Assembly: GCF_001483135.1 (NCBI RefSeq)
Contig: NZ_LNAL01000007.1
Coordinates: forward strand, 767,712 to 831,711
Direction: 5' to 3'
DNA from: Solirubrum puertoriconensis
Lineage (GTDB): Bacteria; Bacteroidota; Bacteroidia; Cytophagales; Hymenobacteraceae
Length of the DNA: 64,000 nucleotides
Below the pieces are notes generated by a model. The model did no database searches. It was not told the origin of the DNA and saw nothing but the letters and a program-made list of their open reading frames with translations. The translations under genes and the position numbers were made by a program. Shown piece after piece: positions 34,268 to 43,958 of this stretch (its first letter is position 1; each line of letters opens with the position of its first letter).

Positions 34268-35251
34268 TTAAACCTGCGCCGGAGCGGGTACGGCATCCAG
34301 CCAGTTAACAAACTCCAGCAGGCCGGCTTCGAGCGAGGTTGTTGGGTTGTAACCGAGCAACTGCTGCGCCTTGCTGATGTCGGCATAGGTTACATCTACA
34401 TCGCCCGCTTGCATGGCCTGAAACTGCAGTTCGGGCGCTACGCCCACGGCTTTGCCGATGGCCTCGATCAGCGCGAGCAGCGGCACCGGGCGGTTATTGC
34501 CTAGGTTAACAGTTTCGTACACCTGGGAGTGAGCCAGCAGGTAATTTACGCCTCGTACTATTCCATCCACGGTATCGGCCACGTAAGTGTAGTCGCGTGC
34601 AGTGGAGCCATCCCCAAACACGGGTATGGGCTGCCCGTTGCGCAGCAACCGGATGAACTTATGAATGGCCAGATCGGGCCGCTGGCGTGGGCCGTACACC
34701 GTAAAGAAGCGCGCATTCAGCACGCTTAGCCGGTAGAGATGGTGGTAGGTGTAGGTGAGTTGTTCGCCGGCGAGCTTAGAGGCAGCATAAGGCGAAATGC
34801 ACGATGCCAGCAGGGGCTCATCTTCGCGGAAGGGCCGGTTGAGGGTGTTGCCATACACCGACGACGAAGAAGCAAACAGCAAGCGTTCAATCTTGTTCCG
34901 CCGCATCCACTCCAGTAGGTAGGTAGTGCCCACCACGTTGTTATCGAGATAGGCAACGGGCTCTTTTACTGATGGGCCAACACCCGCTTTGGCCGCCAGG
35001 TGCACTACTACCTCCGGCGCTTCGTCGGCAAAGGCTTCATTCAGCGCCTCTACGCCTTGCCGCAGGTCCAGCTCAGCAAACACAAAGTTGGGGTGGCTCA
35101 GCAGGCTGCTTAGGTTTTGCTGCTTGATTTCGCGTGGGTAAAAAGCGTCGAAGTTGTCGAGCCCGCACACGCGAAAACCATCGGCCAGCAACCGCTCGCA
35201 AAGGTGCGAGCCGATAAAGCCTGCGCAACCTGTAACCAGAACCGTGGGCAT
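34268..35251 (-). CDS. NAD-dependent sugar-nucleotide epimerase/dehydratase
   Basis: A 327-residue extended short-chain dehydrogenase resembling UDP-glucuronate 4-epimerase. Start is ATG 35251 (MPTVLVTGCAG); a longer in-frame start at 35317 lies across the promoter. Motifs: VTGCAGFIGSHL (NAD-binding), LLFASSSSVYG and the catalytic SPYAASKLAGE. It lies on the opposite strand between the LAB_N gene and GT39 gene and could supply the sugar nucleotide for that set. The exact substrate is unknown. Confidence 0.88.
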   Translation of the reverse strand: MPTVLVTGCAGFIGSHLCERLLADGFRVCGLDNFDAFYPREIKQQNLSSLLSHPNFVFAELDLRQGVEALNEAFADEAPEVVVHLAAKAGVGPSVKEPVAYLDNNVVGTTYLLEWMRRNKIERLLFASSSSVYGNTLNRPFREDEPLLASCISPYAASKLAGEQLTYTYHHLYRLSVLNARFFTVYGPRQRPDLAIHKFIRLLRNGQPIPVFGDGSTARDYTYVADTVDGIVRGVNYLLAHSQVYETVNLGNNRPVPLLALIEAIGKAVGVAPELQFQAMQAGDVDVTYADISKAQQLLGYNPTTSLEAGLLEFVNWLDAVPAPAQV

Positions 35252-35289
35252 GTGTTTATGAGCAGGTGGAGGGGTGAGCATGAGAGCGG

Positions 35290-35317
35290 CAAAGGTATAA
35301 GAAATGCTATGCTGCAA
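35290..35317 (-). promoter_or_regulatory. Promoter of the epimerase gene
   Basis: On the minus strand TTG (35317-35315) and TACCTTTG (35297-35290) are spaced by 17 bases, matching the Bacteroidota consensus. The -7 box lies 38 bases before the ATG at 35251, which supports that start over the one at 35317. Confidence 0.65.
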
Positions 35318-35381
35318 TTGTGCAATGCGGCGTAGCTTTTACGCATGAGCTTCGTACTAGGCGCAGGCTGTTATAATAATT

Positions 35382-37049
35382 ATGGGCGACACATTGTTTA
35401 CGGCAGCGGGCTGGCCCCGCAGTTGGGTACGCTGGGTGGTGTTGGGGCTGGTGTTGGGGTGCGGTTTGTTTGTGGAGCTAGGTGCTCCCGAAATCGGCCT
35501 GATGGAAGCCCGGAATTTTGTAGCCGCCCGCGAGATTCATGCCGGTGGCTCGTGGTTACTGCCCACCATGAACGGTGAGCTGCGGCTCGCCAAACCGCCT
35601 TTGCCAACCTGGCTTGTAGCGGGCGTAATGCACCTAACCGGCAGTACCACCGACCTAGGGCTGCTGCGCTTGCCCTCGGCTATTGGAGCCTGCCTGCTGG
35701 TCGTGTTCTTCTGGTTGCTGGCGCGCCAGCTCACACCCGCCCACGACGAAGGCCGTACCGCTTGGTTGGCGGCGTTGGTTTTGGCTAGTTCCCTGTTGCT
35801 GCTTACCGTCGGCCGCGATGGCAACGGTTGGGATGTGTATACCTACTGCTTCTCAACCGGGGCATTGGCGGCGGCAGTACGCGGGCTGAGCCAAGCCCGG
35901 AAGGAGTGGGGTTGGTTTGTCCTAGGTGGCCTGTTGTTGGGCTTGTCGGCACTCAGCAAAGGGCCAGTGGGTTTGTACGGTCTGGTGCTGCCCTTTAGTA
36001 TCGCCTATGCCTGGAAGGGTGATTTCGCTGCTCTGCGTAAGTATAAATGGCACTTGTTGCTGATGTTTGGGCTCGGGCTGCTTGTTGCTGCCGCTTGGCC
36101 CGCGTATGTATACCTCAACCATGCCACCGAGGCGGCGCAAGTGGCCGAGGCCGAAAGTACCTCGTGGGTAAACCGGCACGTCAAGTCGGTGTGGTATTAC
36201 CTCAACTTTCCCGTTTTCACTGGGCTTTGGGCTTTAGCTGCCCTATGTGCACTCGTTTGGCCATTTGCCCGTCGGCGTAGCCAAGCCTATGTGCCGTATG
36301 CTTTCGCGCTGGTATGGGCGCTTGTCACCATCCTATTGCTCTCGTTAGTACCCGAAAAGAAGGAGCGCTACCTGTTGCCCGTAATGCTGCCGATGGCATT
36401 GCTCGTTGCGGGGCTGCTGCGGTATTGGCTCGAAACGGCGCCGCAACACTTCAAAGGGGCGGATGTATGGCTGCTGCGCTTTTGGGCCGTAGTGTTAGGC
36501 CTGCTGGTATTAACTGCTCCCGTAGCCTTGCTGGTGCTGCAACTTCCCTCATTTAGTGTTGGTTCGCTGCGATACTGGGTGTTTGCAACAGTATGCGTGG
36601 CCCTGGCCGTTGGGCTTTGGTTGTCGGCAGGCAAGCATTTGGCAGCAGGGGTGGTGGCCTGTACTACTCTTATTGTTGTCACGGCCACGACTCTCCTGAT
36701 GCCCGCTTATCCCGAATGGCGCAGGCGGCGCGACGATGCTGGCTTACGTCGGCAGTCGTCGGTGGTGGCCAAACACCGTCTGTTGCGCATACTCCCGGTG
36801 TACAGCCTAAGTCCGATGAACGTTAAGTGGGTCTGGGCTGCAGGTAGGGTAGTTCCCCTTGTGAGCTCTGCCTCAAAGTCGTTACCCTTCCGTAAACTTC
36901 CGGTAGTGATGTATGCTGCCCAGCGGGGTGAGGTGGCTGTACCCAAGGCTTGGCTGAAACAACTGCGCGTTGTCACCATCGACAGCTTCAATCTAAGCCA
37001 CCATCACGCCGATGGCAAGTGGTACGTAAATATGGTGATGAAGCGGTAG
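35382..37049 (+). CDS. Family 39 glycosyltransferase (ArnT/PMT-like)
   Basis: A 555-residue membrane protein of the GT-C fold. The N-terminus has one helix followed by the acidic first loop EIGLMEARNFVAAREI, which carries the candidate catalytic acid of ArnT-like enzymes, and later KPPLPTWL, the conserved region after it. About ten to twelve hydrophobic segments follow, with a soluble C-terminal domain of about 100 residues. It would transfer a sugar from a polyprenyl phosphate carrier to an acceptor such as lipid A or a protein in the periplasm. The acceptor is not known. Confidence 0.85.
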   Translation: MGDTLFTAAGWPRSWVRWVVLGLVLGCGLFVELGAPEIGLMEARNFVAAREIHAGGSWLLPTMNGELRLAKPPLPTWLVAGVMHLTGSTTDLGLLRLPSAIGACLLVVFFWLLARQLTPAHDEGRTAWLAALVLASSLLLLTVGRDGNGWDVYTYCFSTGALAAAVRGLSQARKEWGWFVLGGLLLGLSALSKGPVGLYGLVLPFSIAYAWKGDFAALRKYKWHLLLMFGLGLLVAAAWPAYVYLNHATEAAQVAEAESTSWVNRHVKSVWYYLNFPVFTGLWALAALCALVWPFARRRSQAYVPYAFALVWALVTILLLSLVPEKKERYLLPVMLPMALLVAGLLRYWLETAPQHFKGADVWLLRFWAVVLGLLVLTAPVALLVLQLPSFSVGSLRYWVFATVCVALAVGLWLSAGKHLAAGVVACTTLIVVTATTLLMPAYPEWRRRRDDAGLRRQSSVVAKHRLLRILPVYSLSPMNVKWVWAAGRVVPLVSSASKSLPFRKLPVVMYAAQRGEVAVPKAWLKQLRVVTIDSFNLSHHHADGKWYVNMVMKR

Positions 37050-37176
37050 CCACCTGTTTACTTAACATAAAAAATTTCCCTGGGTGAAGACAGTGGCCGG
37101 GCGACAGTAAGGAGGGAAGCACCCTTCTCTGACATCCGGCCCCTGTCTGAAACCTTTTATCCCACAAGTAATATTG

Positions 37177-38199
37177 CTAGCGCCCTAGGTGCTTGCGGAT
37201 TTTCTCCAAGAGTGCGTGCACAATTGCAAGATCAGCTTCGTCTTGCAACGAGAGCTGACTATCCAGTCCGGGTCCTGTAATGCGGATGGTATATGAGCCG
37301 CTGGCGTTATCAACTGCTGCGGTATCAGGCGTCGCGGTGTGCTCATGCTGGTTAGGTACAACTGCACTTGCAACCGTTGCTACAGGTGCTGCGTGTGTCT
37401 GAGTAGTATATAACGCCTCGGCTTGCGGTATCGAGGGTGTATTCGCTGCACTACCCGCAGGAGTATTCACTGCTTGAACAGCAGCAGGTATGGTATATCC
37501 ATCCGTAGGCACAGGGCGAATACCCGGACCAGGTGTAACCGAAGTTGATAGTGGCACCGAAAGCCCAAACAAGCTGGAAACCGCATCGTCGGTTTGCGGT
37601 GCGCTATGCAATGCTCCACCGGCCGATGGTGCCACGCTAGCCCCTAACTGCTCATGGTCGGTACGGAACAGATTAAGATTCATTTCGGGGCTGGCTACAT
37701 CGCGGCGCGGTGAGGCCTGTGCAAGCTGGTCTATATCAGCAATTACGTTGCGCTCATCCAACACGCCAACCATACGGGCTCCTTCTACAAAGGCGCGTGC
37801 CACGTTTTGAGCGTTGATTTCCTCAACCCCGAACTCTCGAACAAGCATTACATCGAACATATGCACGGGTAGCTCTCGATTTCGGAACTTCCGGCATATG
37901 TGCGAGAAGAGTGGTGGATGGAGAAAAGCCTCTCTGTGGAAGATCTTTTCCTCTTGCTTGTCATATGCGTGCTTAATTCTTCTGAAAAGGTTGGTGGTGG
38001 TAAGCATTTCGCGCTTACTGGTGAGTAATCCAAACTTTACAGCAGACCCCAGGATAGCTTTAAAGCTACCACTCACCTTACGGTTGAGTTTACGAGCACA
38101 TGCCTCGATGGAGCATTTACCACCAGTGTCATCAACTATTTCAGATACCTCCCAGGCTGAGAGGTATGTAGTACGTGGGTAGTCTATAGTTTTAGGCAT
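37177..38199 (-). CDS. Hypothetical protein, winged-helix-like N-terminus and disordered middle
   Basis: A 340-residue protein of unknown family. I chose ATG 38199 (MPKTIDYPRTTYLSAWEVSEIV); the frame runs further up through AT-rich non-coding-like sequence. Residues about 1-130 look helical with two similar units (SAWEVSEIVDDTGGKCSIEA and VHMFDVMLVREFGVEEINA), resembling paired winged helices. Residues 170-290 are low-complexity, rich in Ala, Pro, Thr and Ser. The end is a short helix (LAIVHALLEKIRKHLGR). Lower GC and a large AT-rich gap upstream suggest acquired DNA. Confidence 0.6.
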   Translation of the reverse strand: MPKTIDYPRTTYLSAWEVSEIVDDTGGKCSIEACARKLNRKVSGSFKAILGSAVKFGLLTSKREMLTTTNLFRRIKHAYDKQEEKIFHREAFLHPPLFSHICRKFRNRELPVHMFDVMLVREFGVEEINAQNVARAFVEGARMVGVLDERNVIADIDQLAQASPRRDVASPEMNLNLFRTDHEQLGASVAPSAGGALHSAPQTDDAVSSLFGLSVPLSTSVTPGPGIRPVPTDGYTIPAAVQAVNTPAGSAANTPSIPQAEALYTTQTHAAPVATVASAVVPNQHEHTATPDTAAVDNASGSYTIRITGPGLDSQLSLQDEADLAIVHALLEKIRKHLGR

Positions 38200-38984
38200 G
38201 AGCGACAGGTGTGCCGCAATAATAAGCAGACGTAAGCAATAAAAAGCATTAGTAGCACATAAAAGTATATACCATTTATTGCGTTTTATGCTATTACATA
38301 CTTTTAAGTGTTTAGCAAAGACACTTAATACAAAGAGTAGTAAATAAAATCTATCTAACGATAGAGCGGCAAAAGGGGGCCGGACAAAGAATAGGGGACT
38401 GGGAGCTTTAAAGTTCCCATATAAGGGCCTGCACAACTATGAAGAGTTATTTGGAACGCCAACCAGGTGGTGCTCCTATAATCGACTTATGTAGCAACAA
38501 AAGGCAACGAAGGCGAATAAATCAATGCCAGAACAACCTGAGAAGCAAGATGACTTATGTAAAAACGTATGAAACCCGGAGACAATGTCAAAGGCCGTCG
38601 TAGCTGTTCAGCCGCAACGCACATCCAGGCATGTTTCACAAACAGTGAATTGACTGAGCCGTCGAGTGGATGCATAAACGTTAAAACAAAAGCTTTACTG
38701 AGAAACGCGAAATGAGAGGCCGCCTAAGTGAAAGGATTTAGATCAACACGGTTTAACTAACACCTATGGTAGAGCCACTCATCGCAACATCTGCTTGCAA
38801 AACGAATTGTTACTTGTATGAGCAGTGAATTTGAAAAACACTACTGCTTAATCACTGCTCCACGTGCTAAACATCCTTATTAGCAAGGAGGACAAATGCT
38901 GATAGAACAACCATATAAAAACCCGCAAACAACAAAAACCACCATACCTGTTCATGTGTTATAATTATTATTATGTTAAGTAAT
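38200..38984. other. AT-rich intergenic region without a convincing gene
   Basis: About 790 bases of clearly AT-richer DNA than the flanks. The short frames inside look random. GAGCAGTGA at 38820-38828 is inverted at 38852-38860, and an internal ACTGCT at 38843-38848 allows an alternative pairing; no T-run follows. It probably includes the promoter of the hypothetical gene at its left edge. Confidence 0.5.
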
Positions 38985-39023
38985 ATTTTTAAAAAGCAGC
39001 CCAATCAACTGACTGGGCTGCTT
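38985..39023 (-). terminator. Intrinsic terminator after the TPR gene
   Basis: Read on the minus strand, a 10-bp stem (39023-39014 with 39003-38994) is followed by a T-run. It lies 15 bases after the TPR stop. Confidence 0.85.
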
Positions 39024-39038
39024 AGGGCCTAGGCCCTA

Positions 39039-40160
39039 CTATTTCATCAACTTCTCAGCATCGGCTTTACGGCCAACGCTGGTGTAAGCTTTCTGCAAAG
39101 CGTTCCGTACGCCTGCTTCGTTCGGGTTCAGCTGCATTGCCGTCTCGAAGTACGGAATGGCTTGCTCCATGAACTTCTTGCCATTGGCTTCCATCGACTT
39201 ACCCTTGGACTGGTAAGTTTTCAGGTCCATCTTATTAACGGTTTTGAAAATATCAGCGCCTTTGTTGAAGTAGTAAACACCAATGTTGAATTGCGAATCG
39301 AAGTTCTTGGCGTCCAGTTCAACGGCTTTTTTGTGAGCCGCCAGTGCCTGCTCAGGCTGTTTGTTCTGCTCGTAAACCGAACCTAGTACAGAATACAGGT
39401 TTGAGTTGTTCGGGTCGGCAGCAATAGCTTTCTGGATCTTGTCGATTGCCTGCGGGCCACGGCCGGCGCTCAAAGCAATGTTCAGGTCTTCGAGCAGAAA
39501 CTGCTTGTTGTTTGGGTATGCAGCCAAGGCTTGCTGAATTACCTTGTTGGCTTCTGCTTCGTTCTTCTCCTGACGAGCAATCTGCAGCAAGCGGCCGTAC
39601 ATCTGCGGCGACTTATAGTTGATGGCCATCAGCTTGCTGTAGTTTTCTTTGGCTTGGCCTAGGTCTTGCTTGGCCTCGGCAGCGTAAGCAGCATACAACA
39701 GCGCAGTAGTATCCTGGGGCTTAATCTGCTGAGCCATACGGTACGAAGCCAACGCGTCGTCGTATTTCTGAGCATTGTAGCTCTCTACGCCAGCGTTCAG
39801 CGCCAAGCCGTAGATGTTTTCCAAACGCTGTACGGCCTGTTTGCCGTAGTCGCTGTCCTTGCCTTCCAGTTCGATTGCCTTTTGGTACGACTCGAATGCT
39901 ACTTTATTGCCTTCGCCTGGCTGCAACGTTTTGCCGAAAATCGGGCTCTGCGCCATGCCTTCGTAGATTTCGCCGCGGGTATACCAGGTTTTGGCTTTAC
40001 CCTTGGTTTTCTCGTGGGTAATGGCTTTGTCGATTTCGGTGCGGGCCTTATCCAAAGTACCCTGCTTTTGCATGAGGATAGCGTTGGTTACGGCCGAGTT
40101 CTGAGCCGAAGCTGCTTGGATAGCCAAAGCGGCAAGAGCCGTCAGAAGTGTTTTCTTCAT
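39039..40160 (-). CDS. Exported tetratricopeptide-repeat protein
   Basis: A 373-residue TPR protein with a signal peptide (MKKTLLTALAALAIQAASAQ). Repeats are recognisable throughout, for example ALASYRMAQQIKPQDTTALLYAA and LYSVLGSVYEQNKQPEQAL; the last one ends AEKLMK. It is probably periplasmic and mediates protein contacts. It lies 72 bases after gyrA on the same strand and may share its transcript, ending at the terminator at 38985-39023. No specific role can be assigned. Confidence 0.85.
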   Translation of the reverse strand: MKKTLLTALAALAIQAASAQNSAVTNAILMQKQGTLDKARTEIDKAITHEKTKGKAKTWYTRGEIYEGMAQSPIFGKTLQPGEGNKVAFESYQKAIELEGKDSDYGKQAVQRLENIYGLALNAGVESYNAQKYDDALASYRMAQQIKPQDTTALLYAAYAAEAKQDLGQAKENYSKLMAINYKSPQMYGRLLQIARQEKNEAEANKVIQQALAAYPNNKQFLLEDLNIALSAGRGPQAIDKIQKAIAADPNNSNLYSVLGSVYEQNKQPEQALAAHKKAVELDAKNFDSQFNIGVYYFNKGADIFKTVNKMDLKTYQSKGKSMEANGKKFMEQAIPYFETAMQLNPNEAGVRNALQKAYTSVGRKADAEKLMK

Positions 40161-40232
40161 AGCAGTTGGGAGAAGAGATAACTGGAGTGAAAAATAAGTG
40201 CGGAAGGTACGGGTTGCCCCAAGTGCCGAGGG

Positions 40233-42782
40233 TTACTCGGCACCTAGGGTTTCCACATCGTTGGTTTGCTCAGAGGCCAGCTCCACTGGGCTTCCCTCCT
40301 GCTGCTCGAGGCCGTTTTCGACTTCGTCCAGCTCTTTATCTTCGGCGGCAACTTTCGCCACCGACGAAATTTCGTCGCCTTCGTTGATCTTGATCAATCG
40401 AACACCCTGCGTGGCGCGGCCAATCGAACGAACATCGGCTACGCGCAGGCGAATGGTAATGCCCGAACGGTTAATGATCATCAGATCGTCGTCGTCATTT
40501 ACATCCTTAATGGCAACAAGCGAGCCGGTTTTATCGGTGATCTTAAGGGTGCTTACCCCTTTGGCACCACGGTTGGTGATACGATAATCATCGATAGGGC
40601 TGCGTTTGCCATAACCCGTTTCCGAAACAACGAGCAGTTCCTTGTTCGGGTCGGCTAGGCACACCATACCCACTACGCGGTCGTCGACGTCCTCGGCAAG
40701 CGTGATGCCACGCACACCGGCAGCAGTACGGCCCATGGGGCGCACATTGGCTTCGTTGAAGCGGACGGCTCGGCCTTGCTTAGAGGCAAGAATTACCTCG
40801 CTGCTGCCCGTAGTGAGCTGCACGTCAAGCAGACGGTCGCCCTCGTTAATGGTAATGGCATTGATGCCAGCCGCGCGCGGACGCGAGTAAGCCTCGAGGG
40901 TAGTCTTCTTCACGGTACCTTGCTCCGTACAGAACATCAGGTAGTTGTTCTGGGCGTAGTCGGGGTCGCGCAGGTCGCGCACGTTTAGTACCGAGCGTAC
41001 CGGGTCGTTGGCCAGCTCCGGAATCAGGTTTTGGATCGGACGACCCTTAGCAGCTTTGCCACCTTCGGGCAGTTCGTATGCCTTAATCCAGTACAAGCGT
41101 CCGCCTTCGGTGAAGAGCAGCAAGAAGTCGTGGGTTGAGGCCACAAACAGGTGTTCGGTGAAATCGGCCTCCTTCGAAGAAGCGCCACGCGAACCTAGGC
41201 CACCACGGCCTTGAGCCCGGTACTCATCGAGCGAGGTACGCTTGATGTAGCCTTCGTTGGAGATGGTAATCACCATCGACTCCTCAGCAATGAGGGATTC
41301 GAAATCGATGTCGCCGCCGGCATACTCAATCTCGGTACGGCGCGAATCGCCATAACGGTCGCGAATGTCGATGAGCTCGGTGCGGATAATGTCGCGCTGC
41401 ATTTCCGGCGACTCCAACACGGCCTTCAGGTGGTCGATGAGCTTCATCAACTCCTGGTACTCGTTCACAATCTTGTCGCGCTCCAGGCCGGTAAGGCGCT
41501 GCAGACGCATATCCAGGATGGCACGAGCTTGTACATCGCTCAGAGCGAAACGTTCGATCAATTGTGCACGCGCCAACTCTGGGTCGCGCGAAGCACGGAT
41601 CAGCGCGATTACTTCATCGAGGTGGTCAAGCGCAATCAGCAAGCCCTCCAAGATGTGGGCGCGTTTCTGGGCTTCGGCCAGCTCAAACTTGGTGCGGCGG
41701 ATGACAACCTCGCTGCGATGGTCGACGAAGTGCACGATAAGGTCGCGCAAGTTCAGCGTCATGGGGCGGCCTTTTACCAGGGCCACGTTGTTCACGCCAA
41801 ACGTCGATTGCAGCTGGGTGTACTTGAACAGGTTGTTCAGTACTACCTGCGGCACGGCATCGCGCTTCAGATCGTACACCACGCGCAGGCCGTCGCGGTC
41901 CGACTCGTCGCGCAAGTCCGAAATGCCTTCGATCTTCTTCTCATTGATCAGCTCAGCGGTGCGCTGAATCATGGCCGCTTTGTTGACCATGTAGGGCACC
42001 TCCGTAACCACGATCTGCTCTTTACCCGTCGGAGTGGTTTCGAAGTGGGTTTTGGCACGCATCACAACGCGGCCGCGGCCCGTTTCCAGCGCCTGGCGCA
42101 CACCTTCGTAGCCATAGATAACCCCGCCTGTCGGAAAATCAGGAGCCTTCACGAACTCCATCAGCTCCTGCACAGTAATTTCGGGGTTAGCCAAGTAGGC
42201 TACAATGCCATCCACTACCTCGGTGAGGTTGTGCGGAGCCATGTTGGTAGCCATACCCACGGCAATACCCGACGAACCGTTGACGAGCAGGTTCGGAAAC
42301 TTCGCCGGCATTACCGAGGGCTCCTCGAGCGAGTCGTCGAAGTTCGGCTGGAAATCAACCGTGTCCTTCTCTAGGTCGCCGAGCAGCTCATCGGCCAAGC
42401 GCTTGAGGCGGGCTTCGGTGTAACGCATAGCCGCCGGCGAGTCGCCGTCGATGGAGCCGAAGTTGCCTTGGCCATCGACGAGCGGGTAACGCAACGACCA
42501 ATCCTGCGCCATGCGCACCATGGTATCGTACACCGAAGAGTCGCCGTGCGGGTGGTACTTACCCAGCACCTCCCCTACGATACGCGCGCTTTTCTTGTAA
42601 GCCTTGTTGTAGGATACACCCAGCTCGCTCATGCCGTAGAGCACGCGGCGGTGCACGGGCTTCAGGCCGTCGCGCACATCGGGCAAGGCACGCGAGATGA
42701 TAACGGACATCGAGTAGTCGATGTACGCGCCGCGCATCTCGTCCTCAATGTTGATGGGAATAATCTTTTCGCCTTCAGCCAT
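40233..42782 (-). CDS. gyrA: DNA gyrase subunit A
   Basis: An 849-residue topoisomerase subunit that cuts and passes DNA. The catalytic Tyr is Tyr121 in [10 protein letters not shown]. The quinolone-determining region reads [13 protein letters not shown], with Ser82 and Asp86 in the positions of E. coli Ser83 and Asp87, so no common resistance change is seen. The GyrA-box-like [10 protein letters not shown] lies at about residue 540, followed by the six-bladed C-terminal DNA-wrapping domain and an acidic tail. The N-terminal [16 protein letters not shown] is typical of the family. Confidence 0.97.
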   Translation of the reverse strand: MAEGEKIIPINIEDEMRGAYIDYSMSVIISRALPDVRDGLKPVHRRVLYGMSELGVSYNKAYKKSARIVGEVLGKYHPHGDSSVYDTMVRMAQDWSLRYPLVDGQGNFGSIDGDSPAAMRYTEARLKRLADELLGDLEKDTVDFQPNFDDSLEEPSVMPAKFPNLLVNGSSGIAVGMATNMAPHNLTEVVDGIVAYLANPEITVQELMEFVKAPDFPTGGVIYGYEGVRQALETGRGRVVMRAKTHFETTPTGKEQIVVTEVPYMVNKAAMIQRTAELINEKKIEGISDLRDESDRDGLRVVYDLKRDAVPQVVLNNLFKYTQLQSTFGVNNVALVKGRPMTLNLRDLIVHFVDHRSEVVIRRTKFELAEAQKRAHILEGLLIALDHLDEVIALIRASRDPELARAQLIERFALSDVQARAILDMRLQRLTGLERDKIVNEYQELMKLIDHLKAVLESPEMQRDIIRTELIDIRDRYGDSRRTEIEYAGGDIDFESLIAEESMVITISNEGYIKRTSLDEYRAQGRGGLGSRGASSKEADFTEHLFVASTHDFLLLFTEGGRLYWIKAYELPEGGKAAKGRPIQNLIPELANDPVRSVLNVRDLRDPDYAQNNYLMFCTEQGTVKKTTLEAYSRPRAAGINAITINEGDRLLDVQLTTGSSEVILASKQGRAVRFNEANVRPMGRTAAGVRGITLAEDVDDRVVGMVCLADPNKELLVVSETGYGKRSPIDDYRITNRGAKGVSTLKITDKTGSLVAIKDVNDDDDLMIINRSGITIRLRVADVRSIGRATQGVRLIKINEGDEISSVAKVAAEDKELDEVENGLEQQEGSPVELASEQTNDVETLGAE

Positions 42783-42893
42783 TAGACAAAACGAAAGGCC
42801 ACCGCGCCTCTTACTGTTGAGGTTGCGGCGCCCGGTTTAAAGTTGGATTTAAGAGGGCAAGATACCGAAAAAAAGCCGTTTTTCCTAGCGTAA

Positions 42894-43142
42894 TCACGGT
42901 TTTGGCTTGCTGCGGTTGTTGTGCATTTTACCGTCGGGCTGGTTGTGCACTTTGATCTTTTCGCCGATCGAGGGGTTCTGCTTTTTGTAAATCGGCTGGC
43001 CGCGGTATTTCACCTGGTTGTGATAGTGCACCTTGCGCACATGGCACGAAGCCATGGGGCAAGTGCGGCAGCTAGCAAGCGAGGCAAGCAGTAAAATGCC
43101 AGGCAGTAAGCCAAGCCGGATCAAACGAAAGTCCATCTTCAT
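42894..43142 (-). CDS. Small hypothetical lipoprotein
   Basis: An 82-residue predicted lipoprotein. ATG 43142 (MKMDFRLIRL) gives a signal peptide with lipobox LASC near residue 25; the longer frame from 43241 overlaps the HD-hydrolase gene. The mature part is very basic and rich in His, Lys and Asn, with clustered Cys near the start (SCRTCPMASCH). It lies 111 bases before gyrA in transcription order. The Cys/His cluster could bind metal, but nothing more can be said. Confidence 0.55.
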   Translation of the reverse strand: MKMDFRLIRLGLLPGILLLASLASCRTCPMASCHVRKVHYHNQVKYRGQPIYKKQNPSIGEKIKVHNQPDGKMHNNRSKPKP

Positions 43143-43206
43143 CTTGCGACAAAACAACGCAAAAACCCTCGATTTCGTGCCGCTTAATTGGATATAAACA
43201 GGCTTT

Positions 43207-43881
43207 TTATTCACAATCAAGGTCTCTTCCCTCCCACTCACGCAGAAACTGCGCCAAGAACTGCTCCATGAATGCGTGCCGCTCGTCGGCTACGCGGCGG
43301 GCTGCAGCAGTGTGCAGCCGCTCGCGCAAATGCAGAAGCTTTTCGTAGAAGTGGTTGATGGTGGGCCCGCCATTGTTTTTGTACTCGGCAAATGTGCTGT
43401 GCTGCACCGGCGGAATGCTCGGATCGTGCAGGGCGCGGCCTTTGTGGCCACCGTAGGCAAATGCCCGCGCCACACCAATAGCCCCGATGGCATCGAGGCG
43501 GTCGGCATCCTGCACGCAGGCGGCTTCGGGCGTGCCTACGGGCGTAGCCACCCCAGCGCCCTTGAACGACACCTCACGGATAATCATTTCAACGCGGGTA
43601 ATAAGCTCGTCGCTGGCTCCTTGGCTGGCCAGCCAAGCACGAGCAGCTCTAGGTCCGGCCTCCTCGTCGCCGCCATGAAACTTCCAGTCGGCGATGTCGT
43701 GCAGCAGAGCGGCTAGTTCCGTTACCAGGGTATCGGCCCCTTCGGCTTTGGCAAAGGCCCGGGCCCCAAGCCACACCCGGCGGATATGCGCCCAGTCGTG
43801 GCCGGAGCCCTCGGAGGCAAACTTCTCTTCAACAAACGCGGCGGTGCGCGTAATCAGCTCTTCGGGAGCGGGTAAATGCAT
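43207..43881 (-). CDS. HD-domain phosphohydrolase
   Basis: A 224-residue metal-dependent hydrolase of the YedJ type. The HD signature is spread as HDWAHIRRV (His28/Asp29 region) and LLHDIADWKF (His-Asp), with a later DADRLDAIGAIGVARAF that supplies the last ligand. Members hydrolyse nucleotides or phosphate esters; the substrate here is unknown. It is 77 bases downstream of the GNAT-like gene on the same strand, and the two may be co-transcribed. Confidence 0.85.
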   Translation of the reverse strand: MHLPAPEELITRTAAFVEEKFASEGSGHDWAHIRRVWLGARAFAKAEGADTLVTELAALLHDIADWKFHGGDEEAGPRAARAWLASQGASDELITRVEMIIREVSFKGAGVATPVGTPEAACVQDADRLDAIGAIGVARAFAYGGHKGRALHDPSIPPVQHSTFAEYKNNGGPTINHFYEKLLHLRERLHTAAARRVADERHAFMEQFLAQFLREWEGRDLDCE

Positions 43882-43958
43882 GCGGGTAAGAGTTATGCTG
43901 CGGGGTAAACAGCGCGTACCCTGTGCCGGAGGTCCAAACCAGTACCGGCACCTAGGGC

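Noticed and set aside
38487..38675. 62-codon minus-strand frame in the AT-rich island
   Set aside because: No start signal, no motif and random composition; treated as chance.
41211..42374. Long plus-strand frame (387 codons) opposite gyrA
   Set aside because: It lies wholly antisense to gyrA, whose protein is unmistakable; long antisense frames are expected with strong GC-rich codon bias.
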